A stretch of 64,000 nucleotides of DNA from Cardiocondyla obscurior (GCF_019399895.1 NC_091871.1:2509001-2573000), one strand, 5' to 3'; numbered from the stretch's first letter, positions 24,962 to 39,053 are shown. A program made the numbers and translations. Notes: generated by a model from the letters alone, not told the origin.

Positions 24962-27900
24962 ATGCTTCGCGGTAAGAGCAAGAGCAGGCCGGAGAACAAC
25001 GAAAACAACGAGGGCGGAACGGACGGAAAGCAGCGGAGGCCCAAGTGCGCCCGTTGCAGAAATCACGGGCTCATCTCGTGGCTGAGGGGTCACAAGCGGG
25101 AATGCCGTTACCGGGAATGTCTGTGTCCGAAATGCTCCTTGATCGCCGAACGGCAGCGTGTGATGGCCGCACAAGTAAGCCGCGACACGCGGGTTTTCTA
25201 ATTTATTATTATATATATATATTTTTTTTTTTTCATATACTTACATTGCGCTCCTGAATCTTAAACGTAAGGTCTCTCTTTTTCATTCTGCCTTTTTTTA
25301 TTTTTTTTATTTTTTATCTTTTTTGTGTTATCTGTGTAACTTTGACAACGGTGGCGTAACTTGTTATCGCATTACGTATCCTTTTACGCTTTTAATACCA
25401 GATAATTACGAACGATGCGATCTGAAAATGTCAAATCATACAATCATTTGCGAAATGTCAACGGGGGGATCTCGCCCTCCTGTTCGCGCGGTCACGTTTA
25501 ATATATGTGCACGCGAGGAGTACGTTATCTCCGGTTATCACCGCGCGCTTTGAGCGTATCGTGTAGGGAAAATGTGAAAGAAAAATGTCAATTCGCTGCA
25601 CGCGCAGTTAAGCGTGATTAATATCCGATATTTCCGATATTTTATTTCGCACGGCTCACCCTTCGGTATTTAAAGAGACACCCGACCGGAGCTCGTTACC
25701 ATCGCGCCCTACGCGACCCTTTAATGGAAAGAAAAATCGCGCGCGTCTGCACGAGGGGAGAGGAGGGGAGCTTTTCACCCTCTCGCTCGACAAAATAATA
25801 ATAATTCGTACGTTCGAAAATCATCCTCGGCGTTTACCGCGGCACGGTGCATGTTTTTACACGAGAGTTATGGCGTGAAGAATTCCAATGGCAAATGTGA
25901 GGGTATTATCGGCAGGCCGGGGAAAACCCCCCTCGAATTCAGGGGAACGACACGCATCTCCCTCCTCGTGTGGGTGGGAGCACGAACGGCAGGAGGACGA
26001 GGATAAATTAAATCCATTAACGCTCGGGTATAGCGTTTCATTTCTGTTTGCATAGGCATTATGATACTCGATACTTTGTTTGCGACGAGACTTTCGATGC
26101 GGTAAGCGGGCGCGGGAGCGAGCGCGGTTCTACCCTCGTATCCGCGAACGGAAATGGTTCGGGGGCAGAGCGAGAAACTCACCCGGGTGGTTGCGGTTGA
26201 AACAAAACACGCGCACGTCGCCGTTCATCCGGTAATAATCGGCCTGGTGCACCGCGCGCGGTTTCACCGCGGAAACTTTCGCGCCGCGCGGCGCGCAAGC
26301 TCCGTCCGGTGATTAACGCTGATCGAGTCTCTCGCGGAGAGAGACATTCTCCGAGCCGATACCGCTCGCTGAATTTCACGTAAGAAATTTACCGGCCGGT
26401 GGAATATATTTGCGAAAGAAACGGATCTCTTACTTCGAATAAAAATACCGCTAATTTAAATTCTAATAGGCATCAATTATAATCGTATACCGCTGAATTT
26501 CGTATCGTATGATTCATAGGCGTATTTCCCTGAGTAAAACTAGCGAGCGCTTTTGTAACGAGAGGAGGAGAGAGGAACATATGGCGATATATTGATCCGC
26601 GCGAAGTGAAATTGGATAGTTATCCCTTTCGGACCTCGGTGATCGAACGGAGATCGACGAGAAAATGGGATGAAGAAGGCAACTCTGGCCTAGTAGATTC
26701 CCTCCCGGCATCAGCGACGTGAAAGATTATTGCGGGTGGTCCAGCTTGGAATAACAGCGCGGTAAATGCGGGCCGTACATAAGCGACAGGTCCATTTATA
26801 AGTCGAGCGCAGTCATGATCCATCACGATTCGATTGCTATGCGCTACGTATAAGGAAACATTATATTCGGCGTATATTTTGTCATATTAATTATAGCATA
26901 GTACCGCCAATCAATATTACGGACCGTATTTTTATTCGTTCTAGTCTCGGTGATTTCACGATTTATAAATTGTCTTCTCAGAACATTCGGAGAAAAACAA
27001 TTCACGTCGGGATATTTTCCGTCGCGTGTTTTTTTTCTTTTTTTTTTTTCAAGTTTATCTTCGAATAAATACGCTATTTGCATATTAGCGCTTGATAATT
27101 AATGAATTAATTAATTAATTTTTGCGGCGTTTCTCTGCAAAAATACTTAATATATTGTATTAGAATATTTCCTGTCGTATTAAAAAAAATTTTTTAACGT
27201 TTGTATTGTATTTTCTAGTATTGTAAAGTACTCTCTCTTTTTTTTTTATTGATTTGTATTCTTATCTTCGCGACTTTAAGCGCGAAAAATTTGCGAGAGA
27301 ATTTTCTTCGTTAAAACTTATGTGATTTTGAACAAGCAGGTTTGGAAGAGTTTAAATTTTTCCTTCGAAAATGGATTAAGACAGTTGTTTTCAACAAGGT
27401 CGCTCTGAAGAGACAACAGGCGGCCGAAGATGCGATCGCTCTTAAAATGGCAAAGGTAGCCACCGGGCAGAAGCTGGACCGATTGCCGCCGGGAAAAATT
27501 TTTGGAATGTCCGTGACGGAGCCGAAATCGACGGCGGATCAAAATGAAGATGCTACCACCGCTGGAAAAAAGCTCGACGCAACTCCCGAAGATTCGAAAG
27601 AGCTCTCACGTACGTCGAGCAACGATACCTTGCCTGCTCGTGTACAAAGCTGCTCTGTACGTATAAAAAATTGCGAAACAACAAATAAGATGTAGAAAAA
27701 AAAAAAAAAAAAAAAAAATTTATTTAAGATAATTAAGAATTAAAAATACTTATATGTAATCTTACCTTTTTCAGGATAGTCCGGAAACCTCGTCGAGATC
27801 AAGAAGCCTCGTCTTCGACGCCGGTAAGCTGGAGAACGCTAGAGAAACCACCCTCGTATCCCAAACGTCCGTGGAGACTCTAGCCCGCCTGTTCCCGAAC

Positions 27901-28464
27901 ACCAAGCTATCGGTCTTGCAATTGGTTTTGCAACGTTGCGGCCAGGATCTTCTCAAGGCAATTGAGTACTTTGCGAGCGATAGCCTGGGTATCGCCGAAC
28001 CTGCGATGTCGACCAGTATCGGGCACGCGTCTTCGGCCTTTCGGCCGCCACAAACGATTGTCGATAGCGGCGCAGGAGAGCAGCAGCAGCAGCAGCAGCA
28101 ACCGATTCCTGGCACGATGCTGGCACCGATTTATACGAGCCTGTCGAGAAACGTCTACGGGGACGCGGGTTACTGCCTGCTCAACATTGTCCCGACTGAA
28201 CAGTTCGCCAAGGGAGCCGACCTACCGGTCGCAAAAACCACGAACGACCAGGAGACCGTAGCCCTTAATTTTCGCTACAATAATTACTTCGCTTCCGGGG
28301 TGCAGCAACAATTGCGGGACGCGCACATGTGCGCTCAAGTAGCGGCCGATCGGTTGTCGGCCGCCAGATCGGCGAGTATACTGCATCATCTGCCTCCTGC
28401 AGTCTTGCCGAGCATCCCCTGCGTACAGCCCAATTGCACGCAATGTAACTACAAGTTTACTTGA
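24962..28464 (+). CDS. dmrt93B: DM-domain transcription factor, dmrt93B type
   Basis: Three phase-0 exons, 24962-25174, 27399-27656 and 27775-28464, give 386 residues. The DM zinc-binding domain starts at about residue 28 with PKCARCRNHGLISWLRGHK and runs through CRYRECLCPKCSLIAERQR to VMAAQVALKRQQA across the first intron. A DMA domain in the last exon, VETLARLFPN...LQRCGQDLLKAIEYFA, is the CUE-like ubiquitin-binding fold found only in the DMRTA/DMRT3/93B/99B group. The recognition helix CRYRECLCPKC differs from 99B and vertebrate DMRTA forms (CRWRDC), which points to 93B. DMRT factors bind DNA through the minor groove and act in sexual and neural development. A short (CAG)6CAA stretch encodes seven glutamines near 28081. 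An in-frame TGA seven codons upstream fixes the start. The first intron is 2.2 kb, with GC-rich patches near 25740-26400. Confidence 0.9.
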
Positions 28465-29628
28465 ATACGTTTCCTCTGCACGTACAGCGAGTTGTATAAA
28501 TATATTTGTCACAGTAGATCACGACAGATAAGTCATATTTGCCATATTCTTAATGTTAAATCTCCTAAAAAAAGAAAGAAAAAAAATTAATATAATTGAA
28601 AAAGAATATACGTGCGGGTTAACATATATGAGTTTTTTTTATCGATATAGAAAATTTGCTTTAATTTATAAGTATTACATTATTTACACGTCTCAGTTAC
28701 ATTGTTACAATTTTGTTAACTAATCTTTACTTCGTTGTACAAAGAAAAAGGCGATGTTATTTAATTTTCTACACAAGAAAACATGACAAGGTAATTGAAA
28801 AGAAACGCGCAACGATTCTCGACCGCCGCTCGAGTGACGTTTCGCTCAGGGAAGGGACAGCGGAATCACAGCAAGGCTGTTGGCGAGGACGGGATAAATC
28901 CGTCGTATTTGTCCAAGTAATAGAGCGTCAGTAATCTAGTTAGAAATATTCGATCCACCACCGTATAAACAATACTAGCCGGTCAATCGTATTGCAGTCG
29001 CGCCGAGGGCGATTTACTTTAGCTTTGGTTTTAGGAGTTGAGAAAACAGGCAGAGTCTCCCTTCTTTCTTTCGCGAATTCTCACCCCCGTCTTTTCTCCC
29101 TCGGGAGGATTCGCGGTATCGCGTCTCGAATTACAAAGCACGCGCGAAGAAACTTAACGCTGCTATCGACCGTCGAAATGTAATCCCTCTTGCTCATTTA
29201 CCTGAAAAATTAAACGAGGTAACGTTGCGTTAATACTTAACATTTTTTTTTTTTTTTTTTTTTTTTTTTCTTACACTCGTATTTTTCCCTTTCGAACGTC
29301 AAATAAAACTCGAGGGCCGTTTTAACTTCAACGTAAGATGTGATTTTGAAGCTTAACACAAAATTGCAATACTAATTTTTAAATTGAAAAAAGGCAAATG
29401 CAATATTTTTAGTATTTTATTTGTGCAAGCAACAATAAACATATCTAACACAGTATGACAACGATCACATTGTCACACATCACATCGCTTATCGCGGATA
29501 CTTTTATCCGCATACAATGTCCACTATGTTCGAAGAGCCATCACGGTACTTCGAACCAATGGAGACGCGTAAAACGCCACGAGTAACGAACATATTGTCA
29601 TTTCTGCAATTTGAGTCACTTTAGAATT
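28465..29628. other. 3' flanks of dmrt93B and Cdc73
   Basis: Convergent gene ends with no supported coding region. A T run of almost thirty bases lies near 29243-29269. TTTATT near 29417 could be the minus-strand polyadenylation signal of Cdc73. Confidence 0.5.
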
Positions 29629-32152
29629 TCAGAAACGGAGATGTGGCTTATTCTTGATCATATGTCTGTAAAAATAAAATTTACTTTTATTATTATTAAA
29701 GTTACTAATAATAGTTAATATAATGTCGATGTAAAAAAAATAATATAATTTTATTCATGTAACAATGGGAATTGGGATTAGGTAAAATTATATAAAGTTT
29801 ATCAGCTTAAGTTCAGAAATAAGCTTGTTATATTAGAAAAGTACGCGCGTGCATAATAATAAATTGAACGAATAAAGTACTCACTTATCGAGATGTTCCC
29901 AGAATATCATTAACGCCGCTCTGTCCAAGTGCCTCTTTGTCCTGCTCAATTCGATCACTGTGACGGCCCATCGCGCTACGTTCGCATCCAGTCTCATTTC
30001 GTCATATTTCAAATGAAATGCGCATACTATACAAAAAAAACAATTGCTTACACACTCAAAATATGATAGTCATACCATTAAATAAAATCAAATTGATGCA
30101 AATTATATTTTGTCCCCTTTTGCGAAGTGGCTAGAAATGTATAATAATAAAGATCACTATCCAAAATATCTGATTCAAGCTTATTACAAACTTATATTAT
30201 TTTCTTAAATGAGAAAAATCTAAAAAAAAAAAAAAGTTATACAAAGTAATAAGCCATAAACTAAAAATAAATACGAGCGTAAAAAATAATACTTTTGTTT
30301 AAAAAAAAAAAAAAGTTTCTTCGTACTTTTTGAAAATATTTCCACTGGGTTCCCATCGAACGGCCATCCCTTAAATTGCCATGCCGGTCCCATAACAAAT
30401 ACTGCAACGACTCTCTCCCAGTCGGCGTGAGTGAGCTTTTGTGGATTATCAACTACTCGATAAGGTACGGTTAAGCCGCCTTCCTTGCGTCGCTGGAGAA
30501 GCACTTCATTTTCTCGCTTGCAACCCTGTGCTCGTTTGTCCTCGTTGCTAATGTACTTTAGGTCTTGAAGAATGTCCTTAGAGTTATACATGGTGATAAG
30601 AGATGTGTTGGCGCTGGGAATGATGATGATGGGCGTTCGGCTCGGTCGCTTATTCTGTGCGGCTTGTTGAGGCGTTAGTTTAGCGGCGGAGGTTGGCAGT
30701 AAACCAGAGGTTGGCGTAGCGGATGGATTGGTCGGGGGTTTCCTTATAGCAGGATTTGTTCCCTCTGTCACGGACTTCAACGTCATGCCGTGATACGTGC
30801 CCATAGTGTCGATCTTGAAGCCTTCCGTTTCTTCTTTTTGTCTGATGAAACGTTCCTGATCGTAACGATTGTAGACGGCTGGTTGGGGCAGAGGCCGCAT
30901 GGGTGTCGAGCGTGGCGTTACCATGGGTGTAGGCACAGTAGGACCCTTCTGTCTACCTTCTTCGCGCGCTTTAATGCTTTGTAGAATCGCGAAGATGTTC
31001 TTTGCGAAGATCTTGCCGCTGCTCTGTAAAATGGTAGCGCGAGTTCGCCACTGGCGCTCCCGGGACACAATGTCCTTTGTATCGTCTACGTCCATGTCGA
31101 GAATAACACGCAGATCCGAGCCCATACCGATGTCATCGTTTTCTTTGATGGTAGTGCGCTTTTTCGCCAGACGTTTTGCTTTGATCGCGGCAATTTTTTC
31201 GACAGACATGGCTTCCGAGAGCGATTTGATATTGTCAACGGTGACCGAGGCTTCCTTAGGAGCATCCAAGCGTGCGGCTAGCTGCTCTTTTACCTTCTGC
31301 ACATGGGTCTCCTCGAAACGAGGCTTTTTAGACGAACCGCTTTCCAAGCCATCTTCCGCGGCACGTTTCACCTGAGTTGGAATTTCCAAGGGCGCCGACT
31401 TGTCTATGGCGGCTGACGTGGCGGTCTCACCATTGAGATAGGCGAGTAAATCTTTTCTATCAGGCCGGCGCACCACTGGAATATTTTCTGCAGCCGCTTG
31501 TCGTACGTATACGGGATGTGTAAGCTGAACATGTTTGAGCAAAAATAAAAGACACTCGAGTGTGTAATATTCCTTGGGTGTCCCTTCTTTTCCAGATCTA
31601 AAACACAAGTGAAAAGAGGTATAAGTACCTATTCTTAATAAAAATAATTGTTATATATTTTGCAAATATATAACTCTTTGAAAAGGAAAGCAAATGTAAT
31701 TCTAAAGTTTTCAAAATCTTAAGGAAAAATTGAAGAACAGTCCGAGCAAAATTACAAGACAGGGTGAACATTCTCAACGCTATTTCTTTTTTTTCTTCCA
31801 GCACTTTCAGTACTAGTTCGCTTTGCGACGGCATTTTAATATGTCCCGGCTACGCTCGTTTATTTATCGTTTTCTAGTACTCGTGCCTCGTAAACCGTAT
31901 CTCTCTTTCTCTTCTCTCTTTCTCTCGCCCGGCTCGCTCGTCCTCGCTTCAAAGATGGCAAATCGAGCAGATTGCGACCGCGCAAAGCGAGCCCGAGCAA
32001 ACATATCAAACGCACGCTCACCCGTAAGTCAGGTAATTGGTCTTGACGTTCTTCGGCCAAGAGAATTCGCCAAATATGATCTGGTTTTCACGTTCGATTA
32101 TCTCCTTCTTGTTGACATTGTACTGCCGCAGCAGACTCAACGGATCCGCCAT
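29629..32152 (-). CDS. Cdc73: Parafibromin / Cdc73 (hyrax), PAF1 complex subunit
   Basis: Exons from 5' to 3': 32022-32152, 30327-31597, 29885-30026 and 29629-29665. Joins keep frame and give 526 residues against about 531 in human and fly. The N-terminus reads MADPLSLLRQYNVNKKEI, then GEFSWPKNVKTNY and KEGTPKEYYTLE, the conserved N-terminal domain. IPVVRRPDRKDLLAYLNGE follows. The C-terminal Ras-like domain starts near SANTSLITMYN and ends in WEHLDK...KPHLRF. Cdc73 is part of the nuclear PAF1 complex on elongating RNA polymerase II, promotes H2B ubiquitination and H3K4 methylation, and binds beta-catenin/Armadillo; fly hyrax is needed for Wingless output. Lysine-rich stretches such as SSKKPRFEE fit the nuclear localisation region. 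The gene is divergent from Vha26 and shares its promoter interval. No defects were seen. Confidence 0.97.
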
Positions 32153-32652
32153 GATCACAAGCTTCAAGCAGGACTGATCCCCTCTTTCTCCGCACCGTCG
32201 TGACGCCCGTGACGCGACGTCGCCGGCTAGTTATCAATTTGCGGGAGACTCTTTCAAATCTAGGGATATCCACGTCTCCGTCGACCGATCAAAATCACTA
32301 AAAAAAAAAAATAAAAAAAAAGTTATTTAAAAAAATAATTAAAAAATACGTTTACATCCTAATTAAATTTTCGCGAAATGTTCTAATCAACGGAGTTATA
32401 TCAGAATATTCTGTCGGTGGGAAATCTAAAGGATCGTTTTCGGAGCAGACGACACCGTGACGGACTCGAGCACGTGCATTTCGGGACGCGCCTTGGGTCA
32501 CACTTTTGGGTCATATGACCGACGTTACGCCGAGCATCAGATGTGCTGTCTTAGGCGTTGACTCGACGGCTATTCCACACCGCGTCTCGTGATCCGGAGC
32601 CCTTGCGAGCCCTCCGAGCGTCTTCAGGAAAGAGAACAGATCGCACGACACC
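32153..32652. promoter_or_regulatory. Divergent promoter of Cdc73 and V-ATPase subunit E
   Basis: The two ATG codons are exactly 500 bases apart and point outward. The half near 32440-32640 is CpG-rich and contains a CACGTG E-box at 32471-32476 and TCATATGA/GGTCATATGACC at about 32511-32520. V-ATPase genes are often driven by E-box factors of the TFEB/Mitf type, so the E-box may matter for Vha26; this is inference. Confidence 0.55.
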
Positions 32653-34186
32653 ATGGCTCTCAGCGACGCGGACGTCCAGAAGCAGGTGAGCTAGTAAAGG
32701 GTCCCTGTGCATCCTTCTGCAAAACGTTCCTCTTGCCCTAAGTTCACTTCCTTCGAATCGAACGTCGTACTCGCACTCTATTAATACCTCTGCGATTATT
32801 TAGCGTTACGCTAGAGCGTTTTTGTTTCCACAGTTTGACAGCAGCTGACGTTTCGTTTGGCAGTTATTTTCCTGATTTATTTCTGTTTCAATGTCTGAAA
32901 TATATTTAAATGTTTAAGCTTAAAGATGGTTGGAGCTCCAAACTGTAATTATCTTAAAAAATATATAATGTATTTTTATGCAATTTATTGGGTATTCTGA
33001 GGATAGGGGAGAATTATTACTTAGAGATGGATTTAATTGTCAATTATTAAATTTTGTCACAAGAGGTTTTTCTCAAGAGAGAAATGATATACTTATAGAT
33101 CAAGCATATGATGGCCTTCATAGAACAAGAGGCCAATGAGAAGGCAGAGGAGATAGATGCTAAGGCAGAAGAGGAATTCAATATTGAGAAAGGGCGCTTA
33201 GTGCAGCAACAGCGTCTCAAGATTATGGAGTATTATGAAAAAAAGGAAAAGCAAGTTGAACTGCAAAAAAAGATGTATGTATGAGGGATTATTTAATTTT
33301 TATACACATAATATGAGATGGTGTTTAGTTTCTTTTTTTTTTCAACATTGCGTTTTATGAAATTTATTTAACAAATTAGCAGCTCATATATAAATATAAT
33401 TTTTTTTTAATTAAAAAATTAATAAAAATAACTTATATATGTTTGTGTTTATGATTTATATTTTTCTAGACAATCTTCCAACATGCTCAACCAAGCACGA
33501 TTAAAGGCTTTAAAAGTACGTGAAGATCACGTACGCAACGTTCTTGACGATGCTAGGAAGAGATTAGGTGAAGTAACTAACAATTCTTCGCAATATAGAG
33601 AAGTTCTTCAGTTGTTAATTATTCAAGGGCTTTATCAGGTAATATATATTTATAATTTTAATTATTATTGCATGTCACATGATTTATTACTCGGTCGCAT
33701 AAATACTTCTGGACGATTTAAATTTTTCAGTTAACAGAGCAGAATATTACTCTTCGTGTTCGTCAAATTGACGTACCTCTCGTAGAATCCCTCATTGACA
33801 GTGTTCAACAGCAATATAAGCAAAAAACTAAGAAGGATGTTATCTTGAAGATCGATTCAGATAATTTCTTACCTACCGACAGCTGCGGCGGTGTGGAATT
33901 ACTAGCATCCAAAGGTAATTATATCCACTCAAATATTAATTTTTGTCTGAAAAATAATGACAAGTATATATATATATTTTTTTTTTTAATAATCTAAATT
34001 ATAATTTTGTTTTACTTTAATTTGATTAATTATTTAATATTATATACGAAAATAATCTATTTTACAGGGCGCATAAAGATTAGCAATACTTTGGAGACTA
34101 GATTAGAGCTGATAGCGCAACAATTGGTACCCGAGATTCGTTCCGCATTGTTCGGTCGCAATGAAAACCGCAAATTTAACGATTAA
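32653..34186 (+). CDS. Vha26: V-type proton ATPase subunit E
   Basis: Exons 32653-32685, 33099-33274, 33470-33638, 33731-33914 and 34068-34186 encode 226 residues, the family's usual length. Subunit E forms the peripheral stalk with subunit G and holds the cytosolic V1 ATPase against the membrane sector that acidifies lysosomes and endosomes. The start MALSDADVQKQ is typical. It is followed by a long charged helix (HMMAFIEQEANEKAEEIDAK), the SSNMLNQARLKALKVREDH segment, and a globular C-terminus with LELIAQQLVPEIR and FGRN. Human and yeast subunit E align throughout. Phases across the four introns are consistent. Nothing unusual was seen. Confidence 0.97.
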
Positions 34187-35233
34187 GATATTTTTCTCGA
34201 CAATTGATTAACTTTTCAAAACATTCCTTTTAACAGCAAATTATTACCACATTATCATGTATTAATAGAATAAAATTAGCATACGACACGCCTTTGTCGA
34301 GATTCATGCCTAATATTTTTAATGAAAGTATCTGACGAATTACCGTGCAATATTTATCGTTGAAAAAGTTGAAACCAAATTGTACATTATTCTTCACAAA
34401 TGTCCCTTTATTCTATTCTCTATTCTTTTGAGAAATGATACAACTATAAACATAAAGTGTATAGTGATAAAAACATTTCATATACTAATAAATTCGATGT
34501 CAACTTAAAATTGCCGTTAAAATTGGTGTTCATAAGAGAGACAAAGTGTACTTTCTCAGGTCAGGAATGTTAACGCGGATGAAATATATAATTAACAATT
34601 AATGTTTTTGACTGCTTATGTTAAAAAGAGTAGCAACTGCAATTAAATGTAGTAACAGTCAATATATTGTGCAAAATCGTAATAAACAAAAATATTGAAC
34701 GCTTTATACGTATATAATATATTTATATACCTATAGAGCATATCAGCATGTTATGTACATTATGTAAAATATAATGATGTATTACAATATATATAAATAT
34801 ATGATTCGTTGTTGTTGTAAAAAGTACCTTTTTGGATACTTTAAATCTCCTTGCAACAATATAAAAAAAAATTACGTTCAACGAAATCGCGTTTTTTTTT
34901 TTTTTTATATTAAGTTTCACGTTGACACGTTTTTTTTAATTTGTCGACTCCTAACAGTACCTCGAATTTTCTTTTTATTAGTATTATAAATATGAAATAA
35001 ACTACAATTTTTTTACGCCGCCCTGAGAAATTACAAAGGTAATTTTTATTGCGTAACTAAAAAAAAAAAAGAAACAGTCTTTTTTGCACCTCGAATTTCA
35101 AACGCGACGGTGGAGTTGCGTTTTGGGATTTCTCGGAAACTAAAAATTAATTTAAATTTTCCACGCGTTTTATTTTACTGCGCGATACGACGTTTAGTAA
35201 TCGATAAATTGTTATCGCAAATCGTGAGAGCAA
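34187..35233. other. 3' flanks of Vha26 and the SLC5 gene
   Basis: Convergent ends in AT-rich DNA. AATAAA occurs near 34268 and again near 34996 on the plus strand. No coding region is supported. Confidence 0.5.
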
Positions 35234-38138
35234 TTATTTGATTTTTTCTAACGCAATGTCGTGCGATGGCGATACTTGTCTCATCGAGACGTGAGCATAT
35301 CTCCGAGAAGGAAGAAACCTAAAAAAATAAATTTAAATAAAAGAAATTATTCTAAAAAAAATATTAATATTACTACAACTTTATAAAATCATTTATGCAC
35401 AAATTATAATTACTTTCAGATGTGCAGAATGTAAATAACCATAATTTTCAATTTATAGAAAAAGAATAGTAATTAATAATTTCACCGAACAGTGCAGATT
35501 GTTATTTAGAACTTGCTTTTCAATTTTGCAATCATTATTCAGAAAATTAAAGCGCGTATATAAACGTTAAACACGTTGTAAATCGTGGATCGTACCTTTT
35601 CATCATCGGTGTGATATGGTCAGGATCTACGCTCTCGAGATCTATACCGACGATGTAGCTCACAATAGTGCCAATAACAACAACGATCGTTGCTCCTATC
35701 ATATTGTAATACATAAAGGATATTTGAAAGAGTATCATAGGTTCGTCGTTGAAGTTACTCCAAGTAGACGTTGTCGCGGTCGGAAAAATCTGGGTCTGAT
35801 TCTGGTGCAAAAAATCGGAGCAACCATCTGTCGACGTAGGTAACGAGTCGTATTTAATTTTTCCATGTACGGTGTGCCATTGAGCACCTCCTACCAGCCA
35901 AAGCATGCTGATCAAACTGACACATCCACCATATAACGCGCCTTTTGCGTTAGCCCAGGGTACCAGCATTCCTAAGAGAAAGAGACCCAGCAAGGGCCCG
36001 TCAGTCACGCCACGCATGCTTATGGCTATTTGAAAGACCGAGCCTAGATGCTCAACCAGAAATACCAGACCAACCGAAATTACGCCGGCTATTACGACGA
36101 TTCCCTGATGAAGATTGATAATGCGAAAATTAGTAAATAAAGTTAATTAAATTTAAATTAAACCTTAATTAGTTTTTTAAAACTTTAAAGAGAAAAAGAG
36201 AGAGAGAGAGGGGGGGGGAGGAAAGAAAAAGAAAGAGAGATAAAAAAGAATTATAATGATCGATTACCTTCATAATATTAGCAGCGAGAACTTCTTTCTT
36301 GGAGCTATCGGGGATTCGCAAACTTATGAAATCTTCGTAAATGGTGCCAGACACGGTATTCAAATTAGCGCTCATAGTCGCAAGCGCAGCACTCATTAAA
36401 CCGGCTAGGAATAATCCTGGAAGTCCTGGTAGATGTCCAGCAACGTCCATCACATAGTACGGTAGAGTCTGGTCCGCGCGACTTATCGACTGTTCAAATA
36501 TAAATAACATATTTATAATTTTAAACATTAAAATAATTTTTTTTTACGCAAAGCCTGTACATCATATACATATCGTACCTTGGTTAAAAAAGGATCACAG
36601 TCATGATACTTAGCAAACATGATTAATCCGGTAAACACGCAGATCAGTTTGACGATTATCATTCCTACTGCAGTAATCGCAACGCCGCTGTGTATGTACA
36701 GTAAAGAAAAAAAAAATAATAATTACAATTATATTCTTATTTCAAAATTTTTTAAGCTCAATTAACAATAGTGTGAAATTCTCTTTAAGATAAGACATAA
36801 ATAATCGTACAAGTCTTTTCCCGGCAATGTATTTTTCAAAAAAGCATACCGTTTGGCGTCGATTTCTTTAGGCACAGACAGGAATCGTTGCACTGAACCT
36901 GGATGAGTGCCGAAGTGTCCAACCCATATTACCGTCATACCTATAGTCGTACCCCAAAAAGTATTCCTCGCTACTAAACTCGGATCCATACTAATAAAAG
37001 AAAAATATTTTTATGAAATATAACAATACTAATTCTATACGTATATATAATAAAGTAAAATCTTTCTTTATGTCTTACTTGAAGAAAACAAGACGACCAC
37101 CTTCTTCTGCAATTTTCCACACTTTCTCAACGCTGCCAACTGATTGTATTCCAAACAAGAGAACCGCAAAAAGTCCGCCGATGGTTACGGAAAATTGTAT
37201 CGTGTCCGACCATACCACTGCTTTTAGGCCGCCCTAATAATCACCCAAAAAACTCGAGCTGTAAAATTATCTTTTATTCAATTTCAAAAATATCTTGGTG
37301 TTCGCGGCTCGTGTCTTTTTCAATCGTTTTTAGCGTCGCTTTTTCACTTGATTAATCAACGTTTAAACATGGCGAAACGTCTTACTCGATTACAATTTCA
37401 TTCAGGAACGTTAAATCAGAAATACTGATCACATTTAGCACTCACTTACAATGCTGGTATAAACAATGCACACAATGCAGAGAAGTGGCGTTATTGCGTG
37501 AACGCTCAGATTACTGACTTGCGCGAAGGCAAGCGCAGGTACATAGATGACAATAGGCAAGTATAAGAAGAGCGAGACGGTAAATAGCGTTGAAGAGAGA
37601 ATTCTGACTGGCCTAGTAAATCTGATTTCCAAATATTCAAAGGTGCTGGTTAACTGCAGCTTGTAGAACACAGGCACAAAGATGTATGCGGTTATCACGG
37701 AGGTGAGAATCGACGGGATGACACATGCGGCATATTGGGTCCCGTAATAAAAAACTTCCGTGGGTATGCCAAGCAAACTGATGCCCGAAATGTGGCTGAA
37801 AAATCAATTTGCTTTTATTAGAGTTATTCAAGTGTAAAAAAAAAAAAAAAACAAAAGATAATGTGAAAAAAGTGCAAATTAAAAAAAAAAAATTAAAAGC
37901 GACGAGTTACTCACCTAGCGAGGATGCTCATCGCAACGGGGAAACATCCCATCCGTTTACCACCTAGAAAATACTCGGTTGTACTGTCTTGCTTGCTGAA
38001 GAAGCCAAAGTACACCCCAATGAGAACACTGACGAGCAACAGCAGCATGAAGAGCGTGTAGTCTATCCATCCAAAAATAAATCGATCTAAATTTTCCGTT
38101 TGATTAAATGGAATGCCAGTTACAAGGGGATTCTCCAT
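35234..38138 (-). CDS. SLC5-family sodium-coupled monocarboxylate/multivitamin-type transporter
   Basis: Eight exons from 5' to 3': 37915-38138, 37450-37795, 37079-37233, 36850-36990, 36579-36687, 36268-36489, 35596-36104 and 35234-35318. All phases agree and give 596 residues. It is a sodium:solute symporter with about thirteen membrane segments. Typical marks are EYFLGGKRMGCFPVAMSI in helix 2, SHISGISLLGIPTEVFYYG, GGLKAVVWSDTIQF, HPGSVQRFLSV, and LFLAGLMSAALATMSANLN. These resemble SLC5A6, A8 and A12 and the fly bumpel/kumpel/rumpel/cupcake group. Substrates in the family are lactate, short fatty acids, biotin and pantothenate; the actual cargo cannot be read from sequence. NQT sequons near the N-terminus and in the late loop may be glycosylated. 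The start at 38138 is the first ATG in frame. Confidence 0.9.
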
Positions 38139-39053
38139 CGTTTTCTTTTCTTCCTTCTGTCTTGTCAAAAGCGAATCGACGGCCAACTTTTTTCCTACGT
38201 AACACCGTCCGGATAGCGCGATACATATAACGCACAGGACACTTTCTTGTCTTTCTTCTTTTAAGCCGTCAAGTCTGGTTCATCATTATCGTCTGCTGTA
38301 AGAAATGAGGAACTACGCGATCTGATAACTTTGCTGACTTGCACTTACGTCGACGTGTGTTATAATTCTGCACATGAGAATAATTTACAACCGACATGTA
38401 GGTATGATAACGTACGCACTCGGGGTTCTGATGACGAAATGTAATATCTTGATTTTCGAATGAAATAATACTGAAGATAGTAAAATAGAGGCGAAAAGGA
38501 GAGACGTAAGAAAACAAGAGTGACGAAACTATATTCGCTGTCAGTCACATAACGTCGGATTTGTTATAGCAAACCTTACAAACGCGATAACGATAAAAAA
38601 AAAGGTGATTAACACGATTATTGCAAGACGTTATGGCTATAACGCGTTATTGTACGACTCAACGAAACGGTTCAATCAAATCAATAAAATTTATTAAGTC
38701 ACAATTAATTGCAGACATGATAACATTTGTATAAGTCGCGTCCCAGATGTGCAATCATAATCGTGGTCATCTTTATCTATAAATCATTATGTGCTTTAAA
38801 AAAAAAAAAATTTAATCTGCACTTTTTAAATCGCGACATACAACAATCAATATAACTGTTGCACTTCTGAATTACTGCTCACAGTAATCATTTGATAATT
38901 CTCAATTCTACAGCACAGAAACTTACTGTCTTATGGAATTTTCCAAGAGAGAACAGAATGAGAGCCTTGGAGTGTTTAAGTTCCATACGTATTTCAATAA
39001 ATCTTCTTCTCAAACTTGAAACGTAGCAAAGATAAGATGGACGTTCAATATCA
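38139..39053. other. Spacer between the SLC5 and APCDD1-like genes
   Basis: AT-rich DNA between two minus-strand genes. It holds the 5' flank of the SLC5 gene and the 3' end of the APCDD1-like transcript. TTTATT at about 38690 is one possible minus-strand polyadenylation signal. No coding region is supported. Confidence 0.45.

Noticed and set aside
31598..31834. 78-codon minus-strand ORF beginning MPSQSELVLKVLEEKK
   Set aside because: It lies wholly in the first intron of Cdc73 and stops at the acceptor AG. A real Cdc73 first exon at 32022-32152 explains the N-terminus.
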